DNA of 64,000 nucleotides from Pseudomonas sp. S37 (GCF_016658545.1 NZ_JACVZC010000003.1:1-64000), one strand, 5' to 3'; shown: positions 16,519-25,273, numbered from the stretch's first letter. The notes: a model not told the origin generated them from the sequence alone. Translations and numbers: made by a program.

Positions 16519-16647
16519 TTAATGTGGTTTGCGCTGGCAGTACCGCCACGCGCCGCAACGTTCGCAGCACTGGCAGGTCAGGCCGGTGAATTCACCTTCA
16601 GGCATCACATGCCACAAACAGCCACGCAGCAGGCAGACAATGTGCAT
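16519..16647 (-). CDS. Tiny Cys-rich protein (42 aa)
   Basis: The minus-strand frame reads MHIVCLLRGCLWHV... and then LTCQCCERCGAWRYCQ, with seven cysteines in 42 residues. It is preceded by a near-perfect ribosome site (GGAGGTGATAC). The arrangement CLLRGCLW...CxCCxRCG matches a family of tiny Pseudomonas Cys-rich proteins (named after P. aeruginosa PA7 locus PSPA7_2676, from memory). The CxCC-x2-C group suggests zinc or another soft metal, or a redox role. It is easy to miss because of its size. Confidence 0.8.
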   Translation of the reverse strand: MHIVCLLRGCLWHVMPEGEFTGLTCQCCERCGAWRYCQRKPH

Positions 16648-16727
16648 GTATCACCTCCATGGCCCGAAAACGCTGGGCTCCTATCGGTAGTGACTGCACC
16701 TGTGCATGAAGGTTTGGTTGAAATGCA

Positions 16728-17525
16728 CTAGTGGCGTCGGCGGCGCTCGCCCAACTCGATCCAGACGGGTGCATGATCGCTGGCCTTGGCTTCGTTTCGC
16801 ACCCAGGCATCGACGCCTCCCTGTTTCAGGTACGGGGCCAGGTCGCGGTTGAGCATCAGGTGATCGATGCGCAACCCGGCATTGCGGGCCCAGTGGTTGC
16901 GGAAATAATCCCAGAACGTGTAGATGCGCTCGTCAGGGTACAAATGGCGAATGGCATCGACCCAGCCTTGCGCCAACAGTTGATCGAAACACGCCCGGGA
17001 CGCGGGCTGAAGCAGCGCATCCTTGGCCCAGGAGCGTGGGTTGTAGATGTCCATGTCCGTCGGCACGACGTTGAAATCACCGGCCAGCACCGTGGGGTGA
17101 CCGCTGCCGTAGAGCACTTGCGCATGCTTTAGCAGACACTCGAACCAACGTAGCTTGTAATCGAACTTCGGGCCGGGTTGCGGGTTGCCGTTCGGCAGGT
17201 ACAGGCAGGCCACCAGCACCCCGTGTGCCGCGGCCTCCAGATAACGGCTCTGGTCATCGTCCTGCATGCCAGGCAGGCCGCGACGGACTTCGAGCGGCTC
17301 GCTGTCACGCGCCAGGATGGCCACCCCGTTCCACGCCGGCTGCCCCTGGTACAGGCAGCCGTACCCCACGGCCTCGATGTCCTGGCGCGGAAACTGCCGA
17401 TCCGCCGCCTTGAGTTCCTGCAGGCAGGCGATGTCAGGCCGCTCTCGCTCCAACCAAGCCAGCAAAGCCGGCAGGCGGCTGCGAATTCCGTTGATGTTGA
17501 AGGTAGCGATTTTCAGGGCTTTCAT
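16728..17525 (-). CDS. xthA: Exodeoxyribonuclease III (AP endonuclease)
   Basis: A 265-residue xth-type nuclease for repair of abasic sites and 3' blocks. Catalytic motifs are all present: TFNINGIRSRL (Asn7-type), CLQELKA (metal-binding Glu), AGDFNVVPTDMD (Asp-Asn), LRIDHLMLN, and the final SDHAPVW (general-base His). Family length is normal. Its start ATG overlaps the stop of the small upstream gene (ATGA), so both are translated from one message. P. putida-type genomes often carry more than one xth gene; which one this is cannot be told here. Confidence 0.93.
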   Translation of the reverse strand: MKALKIATFNINGIRSRLPALLAWLERERPDIACLQELKAADRQFPRQDIEAVGYGCLYQGQPAWNGVAILARDSEPLEVRRGLPGMQDDDQSRYLEAAAHGVLVACLYLPNGNPQPGPKFDYKLRWFECLLKHAQVLYGSGHPTVLAGDFNVVPTDMDIYNPRSWAKDALLQPASRACFDQLLAQGWVDAIRHLYPDERIYTFWDYFRNHWARNAGLRIDHLMLNRDLAPYLKQGGVDAWVRNEAKASDHAPVWIELGERRRRH

Positions 17526-17764
17526 GCGTCTGGGTCGCTCACATGCGCCTTCACTGCATCCTCCAGCGCCCCCACGTGCGCTTGGTCGGCCAGCGCCTTG
17601 AGCGACAGCCAGTCGTCCCAGTCGATGGCGCCGTCGTCGCGCAGGGCCTCGGCCGTGCGGATCAGTTCATGGTGGTAGGCATCCGGCGACTCGCGCCGGT
17701 AGCTGATGTCGTCGTACTGTGCGTACCAGGCCTCAAGCTCGAGGATGCTGCGTTCGATACTCAT
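17522..17764 (-). CDS. Small acidic helical protein, paralogue of the gene at 25591-25866
   Basis: An 80-residue protein of unknown function that overlaps xthA by four bases. Residues 12-65 (WYAQYDDISYRRESPDAYHH, then AIDWDDWLSLKALADQA) align with WFALYDDVERRRDCPSTHHE and LIDWREWRDLRRLAD in the 25591-25866 protein. The shared pattern (W-x-x-Y-D-D, H-x-x-L, I-D-W-x-x-W) defines a small family. Coupling to xthA suggests a link with DNA repair or stationary-phase stress, but no function is known. Confidence 0.75.
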   Translation of the reverse strand: MSIERSILELEAWYAQYDDISYRRESPDAYHHELIRTAEALRDDGAIDWDDWLSLKALADQAHVGALEDAVKAHVSDPDA

Positions 17765-17835
17765 GGGAACGTCCTCGCGTTACCATTACAGGTCAGAGCC
17801 TTGGCATCAGGCCTGGCTTGCACAATTGATAGCCG

Positions 17836-17866
17836 AAAAAAAGCCCGCGCAGAAGGTGCGGGCCGC
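17836..17866 (-). terminator. Rho-independent terminator of the PepSY gene
   Basis: On the minus strand a GCCCGC...GCGGGC hairpin is followed by seven T, about 25 bases beyond the stop at 17890. Confidence 0.8.
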
Positions 17867-17889
17867 TCAAAGAGCAACACCCGCCCTGA

Positions 17890-18159
17890 TCAGTCCAGCT
17901 CGTCTTTGATGATTTTCCCGTCGTGTGGGTCGACCTGGAACTCATACTGCTTGCCGTCAGCTTTCATGCCCTCGCCTTCCCAATGCCCATCATCGGCCTC
18001 GATCTTGGTGATCTGCGTGTAGCCAGCACCTTTCAAGGTGGCTTCGGCCTGATCCTTGGTAACTTTCCAATCTGCGCCGGGCTGATCCGCCCATGCTGTC
18101 GTGGCTCCCAGGGCTCCCACCAGAGCCAAGCCGGTGAACAGTCGAGTCATCGCTTTCAT
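17890..18159 (-). CDS. Secreted PepSY-domain protein
   Basis: An 89-residue protein with a cleavable signal peptide (RLFTGLALVGALGATTAWA). A single PepSY domain follows: TKDQAEATLKGAGYTQITKIEADDG, ending YEFQVDPHDGKIIKDELD. PepSY domains are thought to inhibit or bind periplasmic proteases or other ligands. The start at 18159 (MKAMTRLF) is chosen because AAGGACGTTAACG precedes it. The gene stands alone with its own terminator. Confidence 0.85.
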   Translation of the reverse strand: MKAMTRLFTGLALVGALGATTAWADQPGADWKVTKDQAEATLKGAGYTQITKIEADDGHWEGEGMKADGKQYEFQVDPHDGKIIKDELD

Positions 18160-18216
18160 CGTTAACGTCCTTTTCCATGCCATTTAACGATCCGACCGGC
18201 TCCATGACCTCGCCGT

Positions 18217-18651
18217 TCAATTTGTGTCGGATGCCAATTCAGAGGCAGCGGGATCATTACGACGGACAAGCGCTGATAGATCTCGTGACAGCAAAGCAGC
18301 GGCTGTGGGCTTCAGCATGGCTGAGCTCAAGTCCTCCCAGCCGACCCACTTACACTCGACGATGCCTCTGCCAAGCGAAACACTGCATCCGTCAGCAAAA
18401 TCGGTGGTGAAAATATGGTGGAGAACCCTGCCAACCTCGAGGGTGCCCACGGCGTTCAGGCGTGAGCAATGCAACGATAGCGCCTTCCAGAGCTCTCTGG
18501 CAGCAGCCACGATTGGGGCCTCACCTGTCGCAAGAAGGCCGCTCGGAAACTTCCATTTGGCGCCCTTCCTGCGAACCAGAAGAACCTGGTCATTGCGAGA
18601 ACACATGATCGTTACCTTCGCCCTGGATGGGCGATGCTTGATGACGCTCAT
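18217..18651 (-). CDS. Nudix-fold protein with a degenerate Nudix box
   Basis: A 144-residue protein with a Nudix-like fold (QVLLVRRKGAKWKFPSGLLATGE then AAARELWKALSL). The Nudix box should end R-E-x-x-E-E-x-G, but here reads RELWKALSL, so both metal-binding glutamates of the second half are missing. It is probably not a hydrolase and may act as a binding or regulatory protein. The start at 18651 is the first ATG just before the conserved fold (MSVIKHRPSRAKVTI). Two intact Nudix genes lie within 1.7 kb. Confidence 0.65.
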   Translation of the reverse strand: MSVIKHRPSRAKVTIMCSRNDQVLLVRRKGAKWKFPSGLLATGEAPIVAAARELWKALSLHCSRLNAVGTLEVGRVLHHIFTTDFADGCSVSLGRGIVECKWVGWEDLSSAMLKPTAAALLSRDLSALVRRNDPAASELASDTN

Positions 18652-18834
18652 GAGGGATCGCACCTGGAGAATGGGCGACATCCTGAACGTTGACGTGGGC
18701 TTCCTTATGGTGATGACCAGCCCGCTCGAAAACGAGTTCCGATCACCCGTCCGGAGTTGATCCTGGGGTCGGATCGGGATGGGGCCGATAGTACCAGTGG
18801 GCAACGACCACCTTTGAAATCCTGCCTGTAAAGG

Positions 18835-19125
18835 CTACGCAACCTGTCTCACTGCAGGCTGCTGATCAATCGCCAAACACCTTGCACGCTCCACTCCCCA
18901 GGCCAAGGCCCGAGTCATGGACTCGCCTGGTCGAGAGTCGAAGGCTTCTTCATGACGGGCCATTCCACAGCCCGCATAGATCCCGATGAACATCTGCGTC
19001 TGGCCCACCCTTGAAAGCCTGACCTGCACATCGATTGAAGTGCCGTCATCCAGTTTCTCGCCGTGAGACCGATGATGAAGCACTGGATCCGCCCAATCCC
19101 AAAAAACATCACCACGAATACGCAT
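18835..19125 (-). CDS. Conserved small protein of unknown function
   Basis: A 96-residue soluble protein (begins MRIRGDVFWDWADP, then GTSIDVQVRLSRVGQTQMFIGIY and RPGESMTRALAWGVERAR). It has no signal or membrane segment. The regular beta-then-alpha pattern and normal codon use support a real gene. I do not recognise a characterised family. Confidence 0.6.
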   Translation of the reverse strand: MRIRGDVFWDWADPVLHHRSHGEKLDDGTSIDVQVRLSRVGQTQMFIGIYAGCGMARHEEAFDSRPGESMTRALAWGVERARCLAIDQQPAVRQVA

Positions 19126-19273
19126 GCCGGCCTCCTACGACTTTAGTCTTATAGTTGTGAAACCTCACGATAGCCCATGAACACGACCATTCAATGACAT
19201 CGGCAATGATTCAGCGGAAATCAGGGATTTGGCCTTGGGTAAACCGTCTACGGTGACGGTTGGAACGACCCTC

Positions 19274-19663
19274 TCAGGCACAACGTTCAAGGATCGTCTT
19301 GATGGGTCGCCGAACCCGGCGCTTCGAGACTTCCCTGGCTTTTATCCAGCGGCAGGCAACAATTTCATTCCGAGGGCAGGGCTTGTCATCCGTTTTCCGC
19401 GCTTCAAACAGGTAGTGGATGACCTTGTCCTCGCGGTACATCGTGAGGTAGCGAAGCTCATCGAATGCCATCCCGGTTTCCTCAGCCATCTCGCGCATCG
19501 CCGCTTCTAGCGGTGTCTCGTCTCGCTCGACGCGCCCACCTGGCAGATTCCACTTGGCGTTGCGTTTGCGTACAAAAAGGACTTCTCCGTCCTTGCGATA
19601 GATTACTGTGGCGCGCAGCTTGAAACCTTTACGTCTAGCTGTAGCAGTATCCATTCCCTTCAT
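19274..19663 (-). CDS. Nudix hydrolase
   Basis: A 129-residue Nudix protein with an intact box: GGRVERDETPLEAAMREMAEETGM (G-x5-E-x7-R-E-x-x-E-E-x-G form, about residues 42-65). It would hydrolyse a nucleoside-diphosphate-linked substrate, possibly a damaged or signalling nucleotide. AAAGGTCAGCGC precedes the ATG. It is transcribed in the same direction as the degenerate Nudix-like gene 18217-18651, and away from the third Nudix gene at 19890. Confidence 0.85.
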   Translation of the reverse strand: MKGMDTATARRKGFKLRATVIYRKDGEVLFVRKRNAKWNLPGGRVERDETPLEAAMREMAEETGMAFDELRYLTMYREDKVIHYLFEARKTDDKPCPRNEIVACRWIKAREVSKRRVRRPIKTILERCA

Positions 19664-19889
19664 GCGCTGACCTTTATTGTTGTCTGGAGTGGATCCGGCA
19701 GGTTCTTTCCGAGCCTAAATCGTACTTGTGCCGCTTAAATGACCATCATGGCGGCGCCAGGGTTCAGGTTGATGAAGGCGCTTGGAATCATGTTCTTGAG
19801 GGTGGAGGAACGACCCATCAGGCCATTCGCCGAGCGGAGTGAACTTCGACGTGCAAGCAAGGCCTTCCGTTCATACGGGAGGAGCCGTC

Positions 19890-20291
19890 ATGAGCCAATC
19901 GAAAAAGCTGCACTCCACTGTCGTTTGCCTACAAGCCGACAAAGTCCTACTGGTCCGTAAAGATGCTCCCGAGTGGTCACTGCCAGGCGGCATAATCGAT
20001 CCTGGTGAGACCCAGCTAGAGGCAGCTCGTCGTGAACTACTGGAAGAAACCGGCCTACAACTGACGGATGCTCAGTTCCTCGGGCACAGCGTGCTCGAGT
20101 GGGAAGAACATTGGCTGTATCGCATGAACGTACCGACGCCTATCAATCTTCGCCCATCACACGAGATCGTGGAATGTCGCTGGTTCTCGGCTTCCGAGCT
20201 CGAGCAGGTCACGATCCAACCTACGAACGCCGAATTGCTGAGACGTGAAGGCTTCCTGGTTGCCAAATGCAGCCGCCCCCAGTCGGACTGA
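19890..20291 (+). CDS. Nudix hydrolase
   Basis: A 133-residue Nudix protein. The box [24 protein letters not shown] (about residues 34-57) has all catalytic glutamates. The start at 19890 has a strong ribosome site (GGGAGGAGCCGTC); an upstream in-frame ATG at 19839 has none. It converges with the histidine kinase gene, only five bases away. Substrate unknown. Confidence 0.87.
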   Translation: MSQSKKLHSTVVCLQADKVLLVRKDAPEWSLPGGIIDPGETQLEAARRELLEETGLQLTDAQFLGHSVLEWEEHWLYRMNVPTPINLRPSHEIVECRWFSASELEQVTIQPTNAELLRREGFLVAKCSRPQSD

Positions 20292-20296
20292 GGGCA

Positions 20297-21415
20297 TTAC
20301 GACAGAATGATCAGGAAGGTCGTTCCCCGTTCAGCGCAAGACTCGACCTTGATCCTGCCACCATGGCTGGCGACGATCTCCGCTGCGATAAACAGCCCCA
20401 GCCCTAATCCAGCAGCCGAGCCCTTTTCTTCTGCTGCATAACTTGAATACCTCCCCTCAGGCTTGAACAGATAGGGCATCACATCCGCGGGAATCGGCTC
20501 TCCATAATTGTGCACGCTGAAGCGCGAAACATCGGCTTCGTTGAAGAGGGAAACCTGAATGGGTAGCGTCGAGTCACCGTGGCGCAGGGCATTACCAATC
20601 AAGTTGGAGAAAACCTGAGCCATGCGATCAGGATCAAACTGACCGGAGATGTGGACGGCTTCGTTCAAGACAATGGTCGCCTGAGGAAAACCCGCGCGCA
20701 ATTCCTCGACGACTGAGCGACAGATAGGGTTCAACTCCACCTGCTGCAGGTGCACCGGGATGCCCGTTCCCAAATTACAGCGAGCCAGATCCAGAAGATC
20801 GTTCACCATGTTGTTGGCCCGACGTGCGCTGTTACACACCTGAGTGGCGAGCAGTTTCACCTTCTCACCAGGCTCCTCATGCCGCAGTATAAGATCACCC
20901 GCCATCATTACTGCTCCCAATGGAGACCGCAAATCATGGCCAAGCACAGCCAGCACCATTTTTCGGGTTGATTCCACAGCTGCGCCATAGGCCGCTATGG
21001 ACTCCACCAAGGCCTGGTCTATCGCCTCGTTAAAGCGGATCATGTCCTGAACATGCTCTGCGTCCCGGAGGGTTTCCTTTGCCAGCCAGAGCGTCAGCAC
21101 ACTGGAGCGCAACGCTCGGTACTCAGAGACCATTTGATCCATCGAAAAGCCCGCAATCAAGCGCGTAATTGCATGGGTCTGAGCGGCCGTATCACTGTTC
21201 TGTTGAGGGCCTCTGCCTTGCGCCTTCTCGCTCTGCTGATGCGCAGTCTGGGCAGTGCGCATATCAGCGGCAACGGTGCGCAGAATCTTCTCGGAGTGAT
21301 TCCTGAGACCGGCTGAATCCTGAGTAGGTAAGTCTGTCTCGACCGAACGTGCGAAATCCTCCCAAGCCTGGAGAATGCTCCCCATATCACTTTCAATGAA
21401 CTCATACAGTCTCAT
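20297..21415 (-). CDS. Cytosolic sensor histidine kinase with RsbRD-like N-terminus
   Basis: A 372-residue soluble kinase. The N-terminal helical domain (residues 1-150, with WEDFARSVETDLP and later RALRSSVLTLWLA) resembles the RsbT co-antagonist RsbRD sensor domain. The HisKA helix carries VLGHDLRSPLGAV with the phospho-acceptor His. The ATPase domain has SNLIGNALRHG (N box) and GLGLGLFIAAEIVASHGG (G2 box). No transmembrane segment or receiver domain is present, and no response regulator is adjacent, so its partner is elsewhere. The start at 21415 (MRLYEFIE) follows GAGGGTCGAA. Confidence 0.85.
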   Translation of the reverse strand: MRLYEFIESDMGSILQAWEDFARSVETDLPTQDSAGLRNHSEKILRTVAADMRTAQTAHQQSEKAQGRGPQQNSDTAAQTHAITRLIAGFSMDQMVSEYRALRSSVLTLWLAKETLRDAEHVQDMIRFNEAIDQALVESIAAYGAAVESTRKMVLAVLGHDLRSPLGAVMMAGDLILRHEEPGEKVKLLATQVCNSARRANNMVNDLLDLARCNLGTGIPVHLQQVELNPICRSVVEELRAGFPQATIVLNEAVHISGQFDPDRMAQVFSNLIGNALRHGDSTLPIQVSLFNEADVSRFSVHNYGEPIPADVMPYLFKPEGRYSSYAAEEKGSAAGLGLGLFIAAEIVASHGGRIKVESCAERGTTFLIILS

Positions 21416-21679
21416 TTCGACCCTCTTCCCATCCCTACCAGACGCCAAATCAGCCTAGCTCAATGAGTGAAGGGGGCAAAGAAACCGCTTGCGCGCCTTC
21501 CGTCTGCTTTTGGAAACGACTTGTTATAAGCCTCGTCTCAACGGGTAGAGCGGGGTCACAAGGTTACCGAGTGCTCAAATGCCGATGAAGACTTGTCTCG
21601 CTGACACCACTTCATGAACCAAGATCGAGCAGTGCCGGTCAATCTTTAACAGGAGATTGAAACGGGTGGGATACAGCGA

Positions 21680-22372
21680 ATGGTTTCATTTAACCTGCAG
21701 AGGATGCTCATCGGCGAGTTCCCGCTGACCTTTCTATTGGAGGTTGCCCTTCGCGTTTCAGCGGCGTTTCTAGCCGTGTTCTTCTTTCTGAAATTCAGTG
21801 GTCGACGTGGTATCAGGCAACTGTCCCGATTCGAGCTCGTGGTTATCCTCACCTTGGGCTCAGCCGCGGGCGATGTGACCTTTTACGAAGATGTACCTCT
21901 TCTCCCGGTCGCATTGGTTTTTCTCACGCTTTTGCTGCTCTATCGCGCAACCGTCTACCTGATGAGGCGCAGCAGAACATGCGAGGCCTGGATCGATGGC
22001 TTACCCATCACGGTCGTAAAGGACGGCATGTACGAGATCCATTCGCTGCGGAGTTTGAACATCTCGTCCAACGAGCTCTTCATGGAACTGCGCCAACAAG
22101 GTGTAGAGCATCTCGGCCAGGTGCGCCTGGGCCTATTGGAGACCGATGGCGACCTCAGCTTGTATTTTTACAACCCCGAGGACACGCGTCCGGGCCTGTC
22201 AGTCCTGCCAGTTGAACACCGTCCAGAGTACCAGGCGCCGCCGAACGCGGGCTTACACTGTTGCGTAAGTTGCGGCTTCCCGACCTTCCTTGAACCTCAG
22301 AACCCGGCCGTGTGTGACCGCTGCGGTCATAACGTCTGGTCACCTGCATTGGATGGCTTACGCAACCGTTAG
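21680..22372 (+). CDS. DUF421 membrane protein (YetF-like)
   Basis: A 230-residue protein with three N-terminal transmembrane helices (about 16-36, 49-67, 73-92), followed by a soluble domain with the DUF421 pattern EAWIDGLPITVVKDG and SLNISSNELFMELRQQGV. The C-terminal tail has two CxxC pairs (CVSCGFPTF and CDRCGHNVW), which could form a zinc ribbon and are an addition to the core DUF421 fold. Function unknown; YetF-type proteins are linked to membrane stress. The 264 bases upstream hold only promoter-like AT-rich DNA. Confidence 0.8.
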   Translation: MVSFNLQRMLIGEFPLTFLLEVALRVSAAFLAVFFFLKFSGRRGIRQLSRFELVVILTLGSAAGDVTFYEDVPLLPVALVFLTLLLLYRATVYLMRRSRTCEAWIDGLPITVVKDGMYEIHSLRSLNISSNELFMELRQQGVEHLGQVRLGLLETDGDLSLYFYNPEDTRPGLSVLPVEHRPEYQAPPNAGLHCCVSCGFPTFLEPQNPAVCDRCGHNVWSPALDGLRNR

Positions 22373-22453
22373 GCCACCTCCACCTAAGTGCGAGGGGCTT
22401 GGACAGGCATTTTGTGGACGCTGCCTCCAGCGAATTGGGTCAGCTGTCGGCCG

Positions 22454-22747
22454 CTAACCGCCCACACCCGTCCCCGAAAATTTTTCGACAGCGATAGGCT
22501 GCGCATTAAACTCCGGCCCATCTCCAGCCAACCGCCACTTCACATTCGCGACTCCGTAGCGCTCGGCCATGGGCCGGCTGACAATCTTGATGTTCTGCTG
22601 ACAAAATCTTGGAATGATGCCCACCCCTGCGTCGCAGCTTGCCCAATGCCACGCAACGGCGTTGTCCAGTTTTTCCAAACGGATAATGAACGTTCGGCTT
22701 TCGCCATGGAGCGTGTAGTCGATTACGTACAGTTGCTGTCCAGCCAC
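22454..22747 (-). CDS. Small DUF6555-like Pseudomonas protein
   Basis: A 97-residue protein with YVIDYTLHGESRTFIIRLEKL, AWHWASCDAGVGIIPR and a basic segment before VKWRLAGDG. The WHWASCDAGV core is what I associate with DUF6555, a family of small Pseudomonas proteins of unknown function. Predicted cytosolic, mixed alpha/beta. Confidence 0.6.
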   Translation of the reverse strand: MAGQQLYVIDYTLHGESRTFIIRLEKLDNAVAWHWASCDAGVGIIPRFCQQNIKIVSRPMAERYGVANVKWRLAGDGPEFNAQPIAVEKFSGTGVGG

Positions 22748-22947
22748 GTGAGTCTCTCCTTTTTACTCATGCGTCTGTGAGGGCAGATGGAAAAGAAAAT
22801 TCAATTGAAAAGCCAGGCGGCAAAATACGACGTGAAAAAGACAAGTACGCCTGTGAAGGCTCAAATTCCTACCCATTGGTCAGCCGTTCGGAACAGGCCT
22901 GATCTATCCAACCTCCATCGCTATACCAGTAAATGGAGGTTTTGCTC

Positions 22948-23349
22948 ATGATTGATCCCACAACAGGCATGAAAGCCGGTGAGCGTTACGCGGTAGAGAA
23001 TGTCGAACGCGCTCACCAGTTTCCAGGCTTCTTCCTTGACGGAAAATACTTCCTCGGCCCCGAGCTACTCACTGCCGTTGGCTGGCTGGAGGGCAAGCGC
23101 TTCATGTACGACAACCTTGATGCTACAGGCGAACCAATTTTCCCGGGTCGGGCGGCAGGCGACATCGAAGACCTGACGCTGACCTTGGTGGATGGCACGG
23201 CATTAACGCAGGCGCCACTGAAGCGTCATCTTTTGAACTTTGCGCCTGACACTGGCCTCCCCTTTCATGTCTATCGAAAACGGAGATTCAACGATGAATG
23301 CGCAATTGAGCGGCAAGCGTGTGGCCTTCCTGGTCACCGATGGCTTTGA
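22948..23349 (+). CDS. Hypothetical protein overlapping the DJ-1/PfpI gene
   Basis: A 133-residue reading frame starting MIDPTTGMKAGERY at 22948, preceded by TGGAGGTTTTGCTC. The first 105 residues look like a real protein with normal codon use (FFLDGKYFLGPELLTAVGWLEGK). The last 18 or so, from 23294, overlap the next gene in another frame. The original stop may have been lost by a small frameshift near the end. No family recognised. Confidence 0.5.
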   Translation: MIDPTTGMKAGERYAVENVERAHQFPGFFLDGKYFLGPELLTAVGWLEGKRFMYDNLDATGEPIFPGRAAGDIEDLTLTLVDGTALTQAPLKRHLLNFAPDTGLPFHVYRKRRFNDECAIERQACGLPGHRWL

Positions 23350-23833
23350 ACAGATCGAACTGACTGGCCCGCGTGAAGCCTTGGAAAAAAATGGCGCCGT
23401 GGTCGACATCCTGAGTGACAAGGAAGGGACGGTACGCGGCTGGAACCACGACAAGCCCGCCGACGAATTTGCCGTGGATGCGACGTTCGACAGTGCCCAC
23501 CTGGATCTCTATGACGCCATTGTGCTGCCGGGCGGCGTGCAGAATTCTGACACCATCCGACTGATACCCGGCGCTCAGAAGCTGGTGAAAAGCCATAACT
23601 CGGCAAGCAAGCCATTGGCGGTCATCTGCCACGGTGGCTGGCTGCTGGTGTCCACCGGCCTGGCCCAGGGCAAACGGATGACCAGCTACAAGACGCTGCA
23701 GGACGATATTCGCAACGCGGGCGGTAACTGGGTTGATGAAGAAGTCGTGGTGGATGGCAACCTGATCACCAGCCGCAAACCGGACGATATTCCCGCCTTC
23801 AATGAGCAACTGATCAAGGCGCTGGCTGGCTGA
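23294..23833 (+). CDS. DJ-1/PfpI family protein (type 1 glutamine amidotransferase-like)
   Basis: A 179-residue protein with the PfpI fold: KRVAFLVTDGFEQIELTGP at the N-terminus, a nucleophile elbow VICHGGWLLVSTG (cysteine followed by His), and a C-terminal DEEVVVDGNLITSRKPDD. Relatives act as deglycases, proteases or stress chaperones; the actual activity is uncertain. The ATG at 23294 is preceded by ACGGAGATTCAACG. A terminator follows at 23852-23880. Confidence 0.88.
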   Translation: MNAQLSGKRVAFLVTDGFEQIELTGPREALEKNGAVVDILSDKEGTVRGWNHDKPADEFAVDATFDSAHLDLYDAIVLPGGVQNSDTIRLIPGAQKLVKSHNSASKPLAVICHGGWLLVSTGLAQGKRMTSYKTLQDDIRNAGGNWVDEEVVVDGNLITSRKPDDIPAFNEQLIKALAG

Positions 23834-23851
23834 CCCTTAGCTCTGCACAAC

Positions 23852-23880
23852 GGCCCCCTTTTCCAGGGGGCCATACTTTT
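23852..23880 (+). terminator. Rho-independent terminator after the DJ-1/PfpI gene
   Basis: GGCCCCC and GGGGGCC pair over a seven-base loop, followed by ATACTTTT, 19 bases past the stop. Confidence 0.8.
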
Positions 23881-23896
23881 GCCGAGTGAGGCCCTA

Positions 23897-24217
23897 TCAG
23901 GCCAATTGGATGTACACGGAATAGATCCCCAACAGCAACCAGAACACCAGAAAAATCCACGGTGTGCGTAGCGAAAACAGCAGCGACTTTCGATGCCCTG
24001 CTCGGGAAGTCTCCGCTTCGCAGAACAGCGGCGATTCGTCGTAAGCCAACCCCATCTGTAGCAAGTTGCTTTGCTTTAGCTGCCAGTGATCGATGATGTT
24101 GTACGCCGCCCGGATCCCAGGCCAAGCATTGAGCGAGCTCAGCACACCCAGCAAGGCGAGGAACGCTGGCACGATCAGCGTGAACATCTCTCCCCATCCT
24201 TGAATGATTCGAGGCAC
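23897..24217 (-). CDS. Small two-helix membrane protein
   Basis: A 106-residue protein with two hydrophobic segments (FTLIVPAFLALLGVLSSL near the N-terminus and IFLVFWLLLGIYSVYI at the C-terminus) around a soluble loop. The GTG at 24217 is the likely start because AGGAGGAACAA lies immediately upstream; an in-frame ATG 15 bases further out has no such site. Not recognised; probably an inner-membrane protein. Confidence 0.65.
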   Translation of the reverse strand: MPRIIQGWGEMFTLIVPAFLALLGVLSSLNAWPGIRAAYNIIDHWQLKQSNLLQMGLAYDESPLFCEAETSRAGHRKSLLFSLRTPWIFLVFWLLLGIYSVYIQLA

Positions 24218-24413
24218 TTGTTCCTCCTGCAATACGGCTCCCGGCGAGAAGAGCGCGAGGAGGTCAGCTCAGTAGAACAAACGATGCAACCTGAAATTCA
24301 ATTCGCATTCGAGTAGGGCACCGCTCGTCGTGCCGGGTGCATATTCAATCCAACGCACAGGCATCCGATGCTTCGAAACGGTAAGAACGTTCTCAACTGC
24401 AGGAGCTTCTACC

Positions 24414-25271
24414 ATGCGCGATTTCCCTACTCCGCCCTTTCCGCCCCAGCCGCAAAGCGTTCCCGGTTCACAACGCAAGATGGAGCCTTACCCAGACTGT
24501 GGTGAGCAGTCGTATACCGGCCACAATCGCCTGGAAGGCAAGATTGCACTGATCACCGGTGCTGACAGTGGCATTGGGCGGGCGGTCGCCATCGCCTATG
24601 CCCGCGAGGGTGCTGACGTCGCCATCGCCTACCTCAATGAGCATGAAGACGCGCAGGAAACTGCGCGCTGGGTCGAAGCTGCAGGCCGACAATGCCTCCT
24701 GCTGCCTGGCGACCTGGCGCAGAAAGAGCACTGCCACGACATCGTGGAAAAGACCGTCGAACAGTTCGGGCGCATCGATATCCTGGTCAACAACGCAGCC
24801 TTCCAGATGGCCCATGAGACCCTGGAAGAAATTGACGATGATGAATGGGTGAAAACCTTTGACACCAACATCACGGCCATCTTCAGGATCTGCAAGGCAG
24901 CCCTGCCTTCCATGCCAAAGGGCAGCTCGATCATCAACACGAGCTCGGTCAATTCCGATGATCCATCGCCAAGCTTACTGGCCTATGCAACGACCAAGGG
25001 TGCCATTGCCAACTTCACGGCGGGTTTGGCTCAGCTACTAGGGAAGAAGGGAATACGGGTCAACAGCGTTGCGCCTGGCCCCATCTGGACGCCTTTGATC
25101 CCGGCTACCATGCCCGACGAGGCCGTCAAGAACTTTGGCTCCAGTTATCCCATGGGACGTCCAGGGCAGCCAGTGGAGGTCGCCCCGATCTATGTGCTGC
25201 TTGGCTCTGATGAGGCCAGTTACATCAGCGGTTCACGCTACGCTGTCACCGGCGGAAAACCGATCCTTTGA
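24414..25271 (+). CDS. SDR-family oxidoreductase (YghA-like)
   Basis: A 285-residue short-chain dehydrogenase. A proline-rich N-terminal extension (MRDFPTPPFPPQPQ) precedes the fold, a hallmark of the YghA/YhdF subgroup. The nucleotide motif is TGADSGIGRAVA, NNAA follows, and the catalytic Tyr-x3-Lys is YATTK with a Ser upstream (NTSSVNS). The C-terminus SGSRYAVTGGKPIL is typical. AGGAGCTTCTACC precedes the ATG. These enzymes are often induced by osmotic or oxidative stress. Confidence 0.88.
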   Translation: MRDFPTPPFPPQPQSVPGSQRKMEPYPDCGEQSYTGHNRLEGKIALITGADSGIGRAVAIAYAREGADVAIAYLNEHEDAQETARWVEAAGRQCLLLPGDLAQKEHCHDIVEKTVEQFGRIDILVNNAAFQMAHETLEEIDDDEWVKTFDTNITAIFRICKAALPSMPKGSSIINTSSVNSDDPSPSLLAYATTKGAIANFTAGLAQLLGKKGIRVNSVAPGPIWTPLIPATMPDEAVKNFGSSYPMGRPGQPVEVAPIYVLLGSDEASYISGSRYAVTGGKPIL

Positions 25272-25273
25272 CG

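Noticed and set aside
16471..16731. An 86-codon plus-strand frame downstream of the ThDP enzyme
   Set aside because: It is opposite the tiny Cys-rich gene, which has a much better ribosome site and a conserved-looking pattern.
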